A stretch of DNA of 64,000 nucleotides from Rhizobium sp. BT04 (GCF_030053135.1 NZ_CP125650.1:1-64000), one strand, 5' to 3'. Positions 24,958 through 33,795 are shown, numbered from the stretch's first letter. Made by a program: numbers and translations. Notes: generated from the letters alone by a model not told the origin.

Positions 24958-26364
24958 ATGGAGACGTCGCCCAATAGTGACCTGGTTTCAAAAGGTGAGG
25001 TGTTGGCCCTCATTTTTGAATTATTCCCTTGGTTGCGTCAGTTTGAGCAGGCATCGCTGAACGACTACGCAAAGGCGGCTTTCTCGGTTGGATCGGATCA
25101 ATCGGGGTGCGTCGCGCGAAGCCAGGCAATGTCTCTATTGCGGTCACGCGTGGCGGCCGTCGCGCAACGTCAGGGTTATTCAGCAGGGGCCGTGACGCGC
25201 TTTCAAGCCGAAATCGAAGTCGCTCCGGTGCTGCAGTGTGGCCCCCACCTCCACCTGTTGATCGAGCCTGACGCATTTTACACCCATCTGTTCTCCCTGA
25301 TGGGACTTCGCGCGCATGGCAGGACATCCTATATCTCCTACGCTTGCTCGACAGTGAAGTTCGTAGAACGCGGTCGCAAGGGTCCGGCCTGGCTCCACGT
25401 CGATGGCGATGCAGTCAATGTCTTCGGCCTGTCGCGCAGCAAAATGATCCCCTACAGCATTCTTGGCAGAAACGGCTGCTACAGATTCCATCTTCAAAAC
25501 GTCGACAGGCCCGGTGATGACTCGGAGGCAATTTCCTACTTGCGAGACCTTTTGCCTCTTGGCGAATTCCAGTCGGCGGCAGAGGCGATCAAAGCGGCAA
25601 ATCTTTGCCTCTGGAAGCGGTATTCTGAGAGCCAGGTGGACTTTCTTCAGCTTGATGATAGCGACGTTGCCGATCTGGTCGCGGACCACCTTTCCGATGG
25701 CCGGTCCTGGCTGCGAGCCTCGTTGATCGAGGACCGAGCATTCGCGATGCGCCTCATCCATTTCATCGATCAACTCGCTGACACGGCTTGGCGAGGCTGG
25801 CTGAAAAACTCGACGCATTTTTTCTGGGGCTGCATTGAAGGGCGGCTTTTTCCACTTTGGCTGGATGGCAGGGTCCTCCGGTCGAAGGAGACAGATGATG
25901 TCTGTGTTGAATTCTCGCCGCCAAGTCTTGTGGAGGCCCTGAGAACTGGCCGGATCGTTCCGAACCTTCTGCTGATGTTCATCGTAACGTCGATCCTGCC
26001 TGGCGTGCGTGTCCTGGGTGGAAGTCGGCATACGATCTATTATCCGTTGATGCGCTGGGCATTCTGCGAGGCGTTGAGGAACAACCATCGTGACACACAG
26101 CTTCTCAACGCACTGTCAAAGGACGAACGGCCGGGGGTTTGGGGCCATCGCATCATCTCCTCGCCGTGCGAGCCATTTTCGCTGTTGAATGCTTTTAGCC
26201 GTGGGGGAATTGAAACGCTTCTCGGGCAGTTCGGCAAGATGAGCATTATCGACGCTTGCGGGCCCCTTTCCAGCTTCACCCAGGACCCCCTATGGGCGGA
26301 GCTTGCGGTAGCCTATTCCTCCGGGAGAGTGGGCAGACAATCCTCGCAATGGGCGTTCCGCTGA
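24958..26364 (+). CDS. Unknown 468-aa protein co-transcribed with the MFS exporter
   Basis: The start is the ATG at 24958, two bases after the MFS stop. It is a large soluble protein with no membrane segment. Distinctive stretches are VLQCGPHLHLLIEPDAFYTH (about 92-111), SKMIPYSILGRNGCYRFHL (about 160-180) and GSRHTIYYPLMRWAFCEALR (about 353-372). Histidine/tyrosine-rich motifs suggest an enzyme. It lacks the HPxHxxxK motif of IucA/IucC siderophore synthetases and the cysteine cluster of FhuF reductases. Context with methyltransferase, AraC and exporter suggests a biosynthetic step. No family is claimed. Confidence 0.55.
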   Translation: METSPNSDLVSKGEVLALIFELFPWLRQFEQASLNDYAKAAFSVGSDQSGCVARSQAMSLLRSRVAAVAQRQGYSAGAVTRFQAEIEVAPVLQCGPHLHLLIEPDAFYTHLFSLMGLRAHGRTSYISYACSTVKFVERGRKGPAWLHVDGDAVNVFGLSRSKMIPYSILGRNGCYRFHLQNVDRPGDDSEAISYLRDLLPLGEFQSAAEAIKAANLCLWKRYSESQVDFLQLDDSDVADLVADHLSDGRSWLRASLIEDRAFAMRLIHFIDQLADTAWRGWLKNSTHFFWGCIEGRLFPLWLDGRVLRSKETDDVCVEFSPPSLVEALRTGRIVPNLLLMFIVTSILPGVRVLGGSRHTIYYPLMRWAFCEALRNNHRDTQLLNALSKDERPGVWGHRIISSPCEPFSLLNAFSRGGIETLLGQFGKMSIIDACGPLSSFTQDPLWAELAVAYSSGRVGRQSSQWAFR

Positions 26365-26505
26365 TCGCACCTCCTTTGGTTTTCTGACCACTTTACCGCC
26401 CGAAGCGTGACCTCTCGCTTTTGAGACAAGTGTCCGCGCGTAAAGCGAAGCTATTGAATCTTGTAAAGAATTCGGTTGCGCGGCGGGCGGATTTCAACTA
26501 ACTTT

Positions 26506-26740
26506 GGCAGCGAGGCAGTACGCGCTGCCTTGGGGATTAGAACCCCCTGTTAGCGGTTGGTGTCGGCCGATTCGGCACCACACTCCTTGACCTTCGGTCG
26601 AGGAGCCTGTGGCGTATGTCCAGGTTCCTCGGAACTAAAGGCCACAGGGCCGTCTAGCACGGTGTTCTAACTCCCCGATCAGTGGGTTGAGCGAGTTATT
26701 CCGCGGGGGCGCACCGCGTGAAACTCTCCATCGGGGTGTC
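26506..26740 (+). ncRNA. Structured RNA element / candidate riboregulator upstream of an XRE gene
   Basis: Several strong stems follow in order: GGCAGCG/CGCTGCC (26506-26529); GGTGTCGG..CCGATTCGGCACC; CTCCTTGAC-CTTCG-GTCGAGGAG (about 26583-26605); CCTGTGGC..GCCACAGG (about 26606-26648). GGGGATTAGAAC (26532-26543) can pair long-range with GTTCTAACTCCCC (26663-26675), enclosing the hairpins, or form a local GGGG/CCCC hairpin. CTCCCCGAT can instead pair with ATCGGGGTG at the ribosome binding site before 26745. The fold suggests a conserved multibranched RNA; no known family was recognised. Confidence 0.55.
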
Positions 26741-27230
26741 CACCATGAAGCGCTATGCAGCAGCACAGGTCCGGACTTCGAGGCCTGCGCAAGCCGAACA
26801 GTCGAATGTAGCGCGCGAGTTGGTGCATCCAGTTGATCGGCATGTCGGACAGCAAATCCGTATCCGCCGAATGCAGTCGAATGTATCCCTAGGGGATCTC
26901 GGCGCCGGCATCGGGGTCAGTTTGCAGCAGGTACAAAAATATGAAAGCGGTAAGAACCGCGTCAGCGCTTCGATGCTCTACGAGCTTGCCAATTGCCTCA
27001 AGATCCCTGTTTCGAGGTTTTTCGAAGGTCTTCCAGATCCCGAAACCACTCAGGGCCAGCAAATCATAACAGAGATCGATGAGAAGATTGCCTACATTTC
27101 CACGGCGGAGGGACGGCGTCTGATAGACGACGTTTTGCTCCTTTCTCCGCGTGTGCGCAGCCGGGTCGTTGCCCTCGTCAGCTCGATTGTCGATGAAGAG
27201 ATGGAAGAACACAAGGACGTTTCCCCATGA
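26718..27230 (+). CDS. XRE (Cro/C1-type) transcriptional regulator
   Basis: The protein has a central helix-turn-helix (GQQIRIRRMQSNVSLGDLGA, then IGVSLQQVQKYESGKNRVSA) typical of Cro/C1 regulators, and a C-terminal helical region. This 160-170 residue type is widespread in rhizobia. The GTG at 26718 gives 170 residues; an ATG at 26745 with GGGGTG eight bases upstream gives 161 and is equally likely. The structured RNA ahead of it could mask that site. Targets are unknown. Confidence 0.86.
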   Translation: MKLSIGVSTMKRYAAAQVRTSRPAQAEQSNVARELVHPVDRHVGQQIRIRRMQSNVSLGDLGAGIGVSLQQVQKYESGKNRVSASMLYELANCLKIPVSRFFEGLPDPETTQGQQIITEIDEKIAYISTAEGRRLIDDVLLLSPRVRSRVVALVSSIVDEEMEEHKDVSP

Positions 27231-27309
27231 AAAGACCAACAAGAGCGCGGCCGCAAATTGGTCAGCGGTTCGTAAAGTTCTCGTCGCGCACTGCAGGTTT
27301 ATTCCGCAT

Positions 27310-28545
27310 CTAAAAAACGATCTGGCCGACGTTCTTCTCTCGGTCAAGCACAGTGCCAAAACCGGTACTGCGGTCGGCAAGATCGTCAAGGATATCTGCC
27401 GCCGTTCTGCCATCGGCAAGCACAGGGAAGGGGAGGCGATCGCGTGCAGGATTGGATAATGCCTCGGTTCCCCCGATCACAATCGGGCGCAAGCGGATAT
27501 TCTCCAGCCGTCCGCTAGATTCAAAATTGCAGGTCGCGATGACGCTTCTCCACACCTCCGGCGGGCTCCATTCCTGTTCGTCCTTTTCCGTATGGAAGAG
27601 GAAGTTGCCAAGGCCGTAGAAAATTGGCGTATTCCGATATATCTCGACCGCTTGAAGGACCGGAGCGCCATGGCTGACAAAGAGGCCTGCGCCCGCGTTC
27701 ACGCAATCGTGCGCAAATTCTCGCACCCAGGCGGGGACTTGCTGCCAGTTCGGCTCCCAATGGTGATGATGCAAATACACGATGACGAGTGTGTCGCGGC
27801 CCGCTTCTTCCGCGATCGCCGAAAGGTGAGCCCAGGCGCTGTGCCGGTCCACGACGATGCGGCGAGCCGTTTCATCTGATCTGCGAAACACGGTTCCATA
27901 GAAATCAATTTCGTCTTGGCCATGAAGATCAGGCGGATTCTCCGGCTGGGCATAGTTCGCGCGCTCCAAGGGCGAACTTAGAAGACGCTCTTGAATGGAG
28001 CGAAGCAGGTTGAATGTTCCCGTTTCCAGGTCGAATACCCTGGAGACCTTCAGCCTATTGATGCCGGGCCTTGCTATCCTGCCCTCAGTTGCGTCCTCAG
28101 CGTACATGAAAGACGGGCCTGGCCCAGCGTCCATGGCAATCAGCGCAACATTTCGGGATCCGAACGTCATTTTCTGTGCCGTGGAAGCGTGATGCTTGTT
28201 GTGGCCGATGCCGGCATGCAGGAAATTGTGTGCCGCAACCTCCTCCAGCGTCGAGAGGATCCCCGGCGGTCCAAGATCGAAAGCATGGTTGTTCGCCAGA
28301 GCCAGGCTATTGAAACCGAGCTCCTTCAACGCGGCCAAGACATCCGGCGCTGCAGCGCCGAAATAGCTGCCTTTGAGCGGCCATCCACCATGACGACCAT
28401 AGATAGTCGTCTCGAGATTGGTGAAGGCAACATCGCTTGCTTTGAGGATCTCGGCGATCTCAGCGAGCCGTGGATCGCCGATCGCTCGAAGATCATGACG
28501 GATGAGCGACTGGCCGGTGACAGCAATGGAAAAGGGTGCGGACAT
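27310..28545 (-). CDS. CapA-family metallophosphatase-like protein
   Basis: Starting at the ATG at 28545 the protein has 411 residues and shows the CapA/PgsA fold: FSIAVTGQSLI, FTNLETTIYG, GFNSLALANNHAFDLG, VIVYLHHHHWEP and GLFVSHGAPVLQ, with the metal-binding Asp/His/Asn residues in place. There is no N-terminal membrane anchor, unlike poly-gamma-glutamate CapA. It is the last gene of the uptake operon, 80 bases after the binding protein gene. It may hydrolyse or modify the imported compound; this is inference. Confidence 0.8.
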   Translation of the reverse strand: MSAPFSIAVTGQSLIRHDLRAIGDPRLAEIAEILKASDVAFTNLETTIYGRHGGWPLKGSYFGAAAPDVLAALKELGFNSLALANNHAFDLGPPGILSTLEEVAAHNFLHAGIGHNKHHASTAQKMTFGSRNVALIAMDAGPGPSFMYAEDATEGRIARPGINRLKVSRVFDLETGTFNLLRSIQERLLSSPLERANYAQPENPPDLHGQDEIDFYGTVFRRSDETARRIVVDRHSAWAHLSAIAEEAGRDTLVIVYLHHHHWEPNWQQVPAWVREFAHDCVNAGAGLFVSHGAPVLQAVEIYRNTPIFYGLGNFLFHTEKDEQEWSPPEVWRSVIATCNFESSGRLENIRLRPIVIGGTEALSNPARDRLPFPVLADGRTAADILDDLADRSTGFGTVLDREKNVGQIVF

Positions 28546-28626
28546 ATGGTTTACCTTCGATCTTTGGGACTGCCGACTGCTCACGCGCTATGGCTTCGGG
28601 GGAAATGCGTGTCGTAGAGCCAGTGT

Positions 28627-29469
28627 CTAGTTCGATGTCTGCGGCGAAACATCGATCTTGAACCATTGCTCGCTCAGCCGCTTCAGGGTTCCGTCGCTCG
28701 TGGCGGCCTCGATGGCGCTATCGAATGCCGCAACCAGTTCGCCGTCGTCTTGCCGAAGCCCGACGCCGACACCCGGGCCCCACAGGCCACCGGAGAGCCG
28801 CGGGCCGTAGAGCGTTGCAATCCCGCCATCCGTGCTGTCGAGGAAGGCTTTCCAGGTGAAATAGTCGGCAAGGCCGCCATCGATGCGCTCAGCTACGAGA
28901 TCGAGATGCATGTTGTCCTGGGAATCGTAGCTCCTGATCGTCGCGACCTTTCCGAACAGTTCATTGAGCACCGCTTCCGAATTCGATGATCGCAATACGC
29001 CTAGAGTTCTGCCGTTGAGAGCGGCTCGAAGCTCCTCAATCTTTGCCTGCTTTTCAGGGTCGATAGTTGTGAGGTCGAGCTCGGCCGACGTATCCGTGGG
29101 CGGAAGATCGAGATCTTTGCGTATGACGAGTTGGTTGAAACCTCCGGCGTAGGGCTTGGAAAAAGCGATCGATTTCTTCCGCTTCTCAGTTATCGCCATC
29201 CCCGACATGATGGCATCGAACTTTCCAACGGTGAGCGCCGGTATGATTCCGTCCCAGTCCTGAGGCACGAAAGTGCACTCGAACTTCATCCTCCGGCAAA
29301 GATCGCGGCCGACGTCGATGTCAAAGCCGGCGAGCTCCCCTTGGGGGGTGATGGCATTCCAGGGCGGCGAAGCACCTTCAGAGGCGATTGTCAGTGTCTT
29401 CCTGTCCATTGCTCCCGCGTTGTTGGCGCAGACGACAAGAGACAGGGCAAGCAGAAGTGTTCGTTTCAC
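28627..29469 (-). CDS. Periplasmic binding protein, octopine/basic amino acid type
   Basis: The 280-residue protein has a signal peptide (about 1-20, ending NNAGA), then a family 3 solute-binding fold: LTIASEGASPPWNAITPQGE, GFDIDVGRDLCRRMKFECTF, DWDGIIPALTVGKFDAIMSG. The insert near DPEKQAKIEELRAAL is typical of the lysine/arginine/ornithine and octopine/nopaline binding proteins. It works with the two permeases upstream. The ligand is probably an opine or cationic amino acid derivative. Confidence 0.87.
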   Translation of the reverse strand: MKRTLLLALSLVVCANNAGAMDRKTLTIASEGASPPWNAITPQGELAGFDIDVGRDLCRRMKFECTFVPQDWDGIIPALTVGKFDAIMSGMAITEKRKKSIAFSKPYAGGFNQLVIRKDLDLPPTDTSAELDLTTIDPEKQAKIEELRAALNGRTLGVLRSSNSEAVLNELFGKVATIRSYDSQDNMHLDLVAERIDGGLADYFTWKAFLDSTDGGIATLYGPRLSGGLWGPGVGVGLRQDDGELVAAFDSAIEAATSDGTLKRLSEQWFKIDVSPQTSN

Positions 29470-29526
29470 GACGATGTTCCTTTCATTGCTGAGTTTGATT
29501 GTTGGCGTCCGGGATGTGGGCTGGCG

Positions 29527-30276
29527 TCAAGTTTCAGCCGAGGCGAGAGGCGGCTTTCCGTTCGCTCTTCGAGGTACAGGTTGCGTCGGCGGTGGACGGT
29601 TTGCCGTCGGCGTCCAACGCGTCTCCAGCATCTGGAAACCTTGCGTGATCAAGAGGGTAAGCAGCAGATAGAAAGCCCCCGCGGCAATGAAGACCTCGTA
29701 TGGGGCGAATGTCTCCGACACCAGCTGTCGGGCGAGCCCGGTCACCTCAAGCAGCGTGATGGTGCTTGCAAGGGAGCTTGCCTTCAGCATTCCAACCACC
29801 TCATTTGCATAGGCGGGAAGAGCGATCCTGAGGGTCAAAGGGAACACGATAAGACGGGCAGTGTGGAAACGGGAAAGGCCCAAGGCTTTGGCCGCTTCAA
29901 TCTGCCCACGCGGGACCGCCTGGATCCCGCCGCGCAGAACTTCTGTCGTATGGGCGGCGCTGTTCAGGGTGAAAGCAATGAAGGCGCACCAGAACGGCTC
30001 TCGCATCACGGCCCATAGAAAGCTTTGGCGGACGAGGGGAAGCTGGCCAATCCCATAGTAAATCAGGAAAAGCTGAACCAGAAGTGGCGTGCCGCGGAAC
30101 GCATAGGTATATGCCAGCACGGGCGCGGAAGCCCACGGATTTGATGATGCCCGTAGGAAGGCGAGCGGGACCGAGACGGCGAAGCCTGCGGCAAGCGATG
30201 CGAATGTCAGAACCAGAGTGAGAAGAAGGCCGCGGGGAAGGGTGAGAAACGCTTCAAGCGCGATGGTCATGCTCAT
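29527..30276 (-). CDS. ABC amino-acid/opine permease (HisM-like)
   Basis: This 249-residue polytopic membrane protein carries the EAA loop of polar amino acid permeases (EAAKALGLSRFHTARLIVFP, about 127-146) and FRGTPLLVQLFLIYYG near the N-terminal half. It pairs with the neighbouring permease, whose stop is 4 bases upstream. An ATP-binding subunit is not present in this operon, so an ATPase must be supplied from elsewhere or the operon is incomplete. Confidence 0.88.
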   Translation of the reverse strand: MSMTIALEAFLTLPRGLLLTLVLTFASLAAGFAVSVPLAFLRASSNPWASAPVLAYTYAFRGTPLLVQLFLIYYGIGQLPLVRQSFLWAVMREPFWCAFIAFTLNSAAHTTEVLRGGIQAVPRGQIEAAKALGLSRFHTARLIVFPLTLRIALPAYANEVVGMLKASSLASTITLLEVTGLARQLVSETFAPYEVFIAAGAFYLLLTLLITQGFQMLETRWTPTANRPPPTQPVPRRANGKPPLASAET

Positions 30277-30280
30277 TGCC

Positions 30281-31003
30281 TCAACCTTTCATCGCCGGGA
30301 GCGAATAGCGGCGCTCCAATAACCGGAACGAAAGAAGGGACAGGCTTGTGAGGGCGAGGTAGATTGCAGACGCTGCGAGATAGAAGGGGAGTGGAGCGCG
30401 CAGTGAGCCTGCGCCTATATAGGCGACGCGCATGACATCCGTCAGCCCGACGACGGAAATCAGCGATGTATCCTTTATCAAGGAGATGCAGAGGTTACAG
30501 AATGCCGGCAGAGCGATCGGGATCATCTGGGGAATGATGATCAGAAACCAAATCTGCGAGTTCGAAAGCCCGAGCGCTGCTGCAGCCTCTCGTTGGCCTG
30601 GTGCAACCGCGTTGATCGCACCACGGAATATTTCCGCGGCGTACCCACTGAACACGACGGTCAGTGCCGCGACACCGGCCGCAAATGCATTAATCTCGAT
30701 GTAGCCACCGGCAATCGCGCTCAAAAGGGCGGTTCCGCCGAAATACGTTAGGAGGATGATCAGAAGTTCCGGAACACCCCGGATGATGCCCGTGTAGGCC
30801 CGCATGCACGATGAAACCGACTTGCGGGTCGAGTTGCGGAGAACGGCAATAAGCAAACCTAATAGGGTCCCGAAAGCGCAGCTCAAGGCAAACACTAAAA
30901 GTGTGTTCTTCAATCCAGATAAAAATTGATCTACAAATGCGTACAATGCAAGTCTCCAATATCTTGCGAGCGCACCGAAATCGGAAAGGTATTCTCCCGA
31001 CAT
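30281..31003 (-). CDS. ABC amino-acid/opine permease (HisQ-like)
   Basis: This 240-residue polytopic permease is the first gene of the operon. It has the typical RGVPELLIILLTYFGG segment (about 74-89) and EAA loop (REAAAALGLSNSQIWFLIII). The promoter faces a divergent LysR gene, with an ATAA-N7-TTAT box in between, so expression is probably ligand-induced as in octopine and nopaline catabolic operons. Confidence 0.88.
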   Translation of the reverse strand: MSGEYLSDFGALARYWRLALYAFVDQFLSGLKNTLLVFALSCAFGTLLGLLIAVLRNSTRKSVSSCMRAYTGIIRGVPELLIILLTYFGGTALLSAIAGGYIEINAFAAGVAALTVVFSGYAAEIFRGAINAVAPGQREAAAALGLSNSQIWFLIIIPQMIPIALPAFCNLCISLIKDTSLISVVGLTDVMRVAYIGAGSLRAPLPFYLAASAIYLALTSLSLLSFRLLERRYSLPAMKG

Positions 31004-31135
31004 ATACTAAGAGCTTGCCGAGATTTAACCGAGGGTAGATTGGATTTATTAGCTTAACCAGCGCTCTAAGTTTGGCGTACGTCAAAAATATACTTTGACT
31101 TGCCGCCGTCAATTTATAAGATTCAGGAAGTTTTA

Positions 31136-31150
31136 ATAAGCGCAACTTAT
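31136..31150. promoter_or_regulatory. LysR-type operator ATAA-N7-TTAT
   Basis: ATAAGCGCAACTTAT lies between the divergent permease and LysR genes. ATAA-N7-TTAT is the half-site pattern bound by OccR/NocR-type regulators. It overlaps the upstream candidate LysR start at 31149, which argues for the ATG at 31188 as the true start. Confidence 0.6.
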
Positions 31151-31187
31151 GAGGCGCGTCGCTCGACCACGATTGAGATTCCCGGCC

Positions 31188-32099
31188 ATGGAAATCACCG
31201 ACTCCGGAGTGAAGATCCGCCACCTTCAAATATTGCGGGAGGTTATGCGCGCCGGCTCGGAAAGGCTCGCAGCGCAGATGTTGCGAATAACCCAGCCGGC
31301 GGTCAGCCAAAACATCAAGCAGCTAGAGGAGACTGTCGGCTTCGCGCTCTTCCGCCGGGAAAACAACAGGTTGATCCCCACCGTCAAGGCATGGGAATTT
31401 CTACGCACAATCGACGCGGCGTTTGCCGGACTTGATCGGATCGGACCGTCAATCGACTTCCTGCGGAACAACGATACGCGAATGATCGGCATCGCGGCGC
31501 CAAGCACTTTTTCCTTCGCGACCTTGCCGAAAGTGGTCAAAAGGATTCGGGAGAGAAGCCGCTCTTACGCCGTTCAGGTGAAAACAGGCACGTATGAGCA
31601 GATTGCAGATCATGTGTTAAACGGCCGCTCGGATCTTGGCATCTCCCGATTGCCTATTGATGAGCGCATTCTTGATTGGGTGCCGGTCGGCTCGGCCACC
31701 AACGTATGTCTTTTTCCGGTCAACCACCGATTTGCGGCACAGCAGCTTGTCACTGCCGAAGATCTTGCCGGTGAGGCGATCATTGATATCGACCCGCAAT
31801 TTGCCTCTCACCAAATGAGCGTCAATGCCCTTCGATATATGGGAACCGCTCCTGACATCGCCGTGGAATATGACGCCAATGGCCACGACATTGGCTATGT
31901 TATGGCAGGGATCGGCGTTTCGATTACGAACGAGATCATCGCGAGAGAATATGCTGACTTCGGCGTCGCGTTCCGCCGATTTCATCCAGGGGCAATATAT
32001 CACTACGTCGTCGTTTGGCAAAAAGATCGAAAGCTGAGTGATAGCCTAAGATTTGCATTGGAAGAGATAGTCGCGGCTTTGACAGATCGGGCTGCTTGA
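31188..32099 (+). CDS. LysR-type regulator of the divergent uptake operon
   Basis: From the ATG at 31188 the protein has 303 residues. The N-terminal winged helix-turn-helix (VKIRHLQILREVMRAGSERL, then RITQPAVSQNIKQLEETVGF, ALFRR) and C-terminal effector domain are complete. The divergent position and operator match OccR/NocR-type control of opine transport. A start at 31149 is possible but would overlap the operator. Confidence 0.88.
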   Translation: MEITDSGVKIRHLQILREVMRAGSERLAAQMLRITQPAVSQNIKQLEETVGFALFRRENNRLIPTVKAWEFLRTIDAAFAGLDRIGPSIDFLRNNDTRMIGIAAPSTFSFATLPKVVKRIRERSRSYAVQVKTGTYEQIADHVLNGRSDLGISRLPIDERILDWVPVGSATNVCLFPVNHRFAAQQLVTAEDLAGEAIIDIDPQFASHQMSVNALRYMGTAPDIAVEYDANGHDIGYVMAGIGVSITNEIIAREYADFGVAFRRFHPGAIYHYVVVWQKDRKLSDSLRFALEEIVAALTDRAA

Positions 32100-32342
32100 C
32101 GATCGCATCGAGGTATGACCCTCGCACCGTAAAACAGATGTTGCGAGTTCATGCTGAACCGCGAGTTGTGCGCGTAAGCTTAGAGCGGGATGATTTTAGG
32201 TAGACCCGTGAGAAGGATTCCCTATGACGCAAATCAGATTCATCCTTCTGGCCGGTCAGGAGGCTGAGCTGGATGGCGAGACCTGTTTCGAATAACCGCG
32301 AGAAGTTGTAGAAGCGGTGATACAGGAGGGGTGTGGTGCCGG

Positions 32343-32462
32343 GCGGCGTCCAAGCGCTTCCGCATTGGCATCAGCATCGCGATCGATTGGGTGCGGCGCG
32401 TGACGCGACGGACAGCGCAGCCCGGCAGGATGAGTAGCCACAAGCCGCGAACGGCGGTGGCT
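32343..32462 (+). pseudogene. IS630-family transposase N-terminal relic
   Basis: A plus-strand frame reads KRFRIGISIAIDWVRRVTRR then TAQPGRMSSHKPRT. This matches the helix-turn-helix region of IS630-type transposases (usual form: AA-RF-vs-sTv-rWv-r...G--g-p-GG---). No start and no downstream catalytic domain, so only a fragment remains. Confidence 0.6.
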
Positions 32463-32659
32463 TACCTAAGCCACCGAGCAGATAGTTGCGCCATATCGTA
32501 GAAGAACATCGCGACAATCGGAACTGCGTCGGTTGGCAGAAGCGGACCGGTTGTTTGTGCGATCATTGGTGCCATGTTCTCTTTAAGTGATTCTGCAGTT
32601 ATCTTAAAATGGCGGATGACACTTCAATTGGACGCAATATCGACTAGAGCAAATCCTGT

Positions 32660-32794
32660 TCAATCCGGCTCATATCCAGCAGCCCTGAAGTAGTTTGCGC
32701 ATTCTGTCGGCGTGAAGCGGAGCATCAATGCGCCTAGGACGTCCCATAGAGCATCGATCTTTCGTTCCGCGCCCTCCGTGGTTGACTGCGGCCC
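32660..32794 (-). pseudogene. IS630-family transposase C-terminal relic
   Basis: A minus-strand frame reads ERKIDALWDVLGALMLRFTP then TECANYFRAAGYEPD and a stop. This is the typical C-terminus of IS630-family transposases (I--LW--ig-l---ft--EC-NyF-aaGY). The rest of the element is gone. It is opposite in orientation to the relic at 32343, so the two are not one simple copy. Confidence 0.65.
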
Positions 32795-32828
32795 CTAAAC
32801 CGGGACCGCGTGCCGGTGGCGACGGAAG

Positions 32829-33023
32829 CTATGAGATCACATGCTCAATGCGCTCGAGGTGGTGCTGAGGCACGATCTGAAGGGGTTCCTCGGCCGCTGC
32901 GATTTCCTCGACCGTAAGTCCGGTGGCGATGGCCAGGTCCTCAAGGCTGTAGCCCTTCGCAATCCTGGCTTCGCGGCGACGAGCGGCTGCGGAGGTGTTG
33001 TCGGCGGTAGCAAATTGATCCAT
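32829..33023 (-). CDS. Small HTH-like protein (64 aa)
   Basis: The ATG at 33023 is preceded by GGAG at six bases. The protein contains a single helix-turn-helix-like stretch (GYSLEDLAIATGLTVEEIAA) with basic residues before it (ARRREARIAKG). It could be a small regulator similar to the N-terminal part of Cro/C1 proteins, or a remnant of one. It stands alone between IS relics. Confidence 0.5.
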   Translation of the reverse strand: MDQFATADNTSAAARRREARIAKGYSLEDLAIATGLTVEEIAAAEEPLQIVPQHHLERIEHVIS

Positions 33024-33497
33024 TCCAAACTCCAAATCACGTTGATGTAGCGGCTGAGGGGGATCTGTCCCCGATGGGTTGGCTCCTTCGTGGTGCCGAC
33101 TCGGTCAGAGGTTAGCCGCAACCTGCCGAGCCGCTTGGTTTCTCTTCGCAGACGACGCTCTTGCGTGGCTTCCGCCGCGATCTTGTTCTGCGTTCGGATG
33201 CCGAGCGCTCCTGCATTAGCGCTGTTGTTCTAGTCCTGCTTTCTATGACAATCAATCCATGGGTTTGCTCATAGGCACACGACGAGCCGTACCAACTGCC
33301 TGGGAAGAATTGTCCGCTACTGATTAACTGCGGTCGCAGATATGCCTTGCGCGATCTCATCGTCGAAGTGAACCATCTCGCCCGAGGCCATGTGCAGCGC
33401 GTCCGCGACATCGCCGAAGCGCGCCTCACCATAACGGAGGCCGGAACTTATTGAATCGGCGCCCGTTCGTAAGGACCGACATTAGGAGGATCTCACC
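33024..33497. other. Intergenic region with possible coding relic
   Basis: No intact gene. A plus-strand stretch ending at about 33449 (RDLIVEVNHLARGHVQRVRD, then IAEARLTITEAGTY and a stop) looks like the end of a real protein but has no start; its family was not recognised. Confidence 0.35.
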
Positions 33498-33674
33498 ATG
33501 GCAACCACATCCAAAGCCCGCAGCCAGGATCGTGCTCGCGTCGCAGGTGGTCAGGATCACGAGGTGAAGTACGAAGCCCGGAAGGAAGGCATTTCCAAGG
33601 AAGCGGTGAAGAAGACCGTGAAGAACGTAGGCAACAGTCGCAAGAAGGTCGAAGCCGAACTCGACCGGCACTAA
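33498..33674 (+). CDS. DUF3606-like small protein
   Basis: The ATG at 33498 has a near-consensus AGGAGGA eight bases upstream and gives 58 residues. The sequence (VAGGQDHEVKYEARKEGISK, then EAVKKTVKNVGNSRKKVEAE) matches the DUF3606 family of small basic proteins common in rhizobia. It is likely expressed; function unknown. Confidence 0.75.
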   Translation: MATTSKARSQDRARVAGGQDHEVKYEARKEGISKEAVKKTVKNVGNSRKKVEAELDRH

Positions 33675-33795
33675 TCCGGGTTGGAGAGTTCAACCGTGAG
33701 GGTCCGCAGCCATAAAGTCAGCGGCGGAAACAGCCGCTGAAAGTCTGGCTCCGACGGATCATAACGCAGCGGCGGAAGGCGCCTGACTGCAGGAG

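Noticed and set aside
24958..26364. IucA/IucC siderophore synthetase or FhuF assignment for the 468-aa protein
   Set aside because: The HPxHxxxK-type motif and the C-terminal cysteine cluster of those families are not present.
26521..26700. rRNA or tRNA fragment
   Set aside because: The folded sequence has no cloverleaf, CCA end or recognisable 16S/23S motif; it is better described as an unclassified structured RNA.
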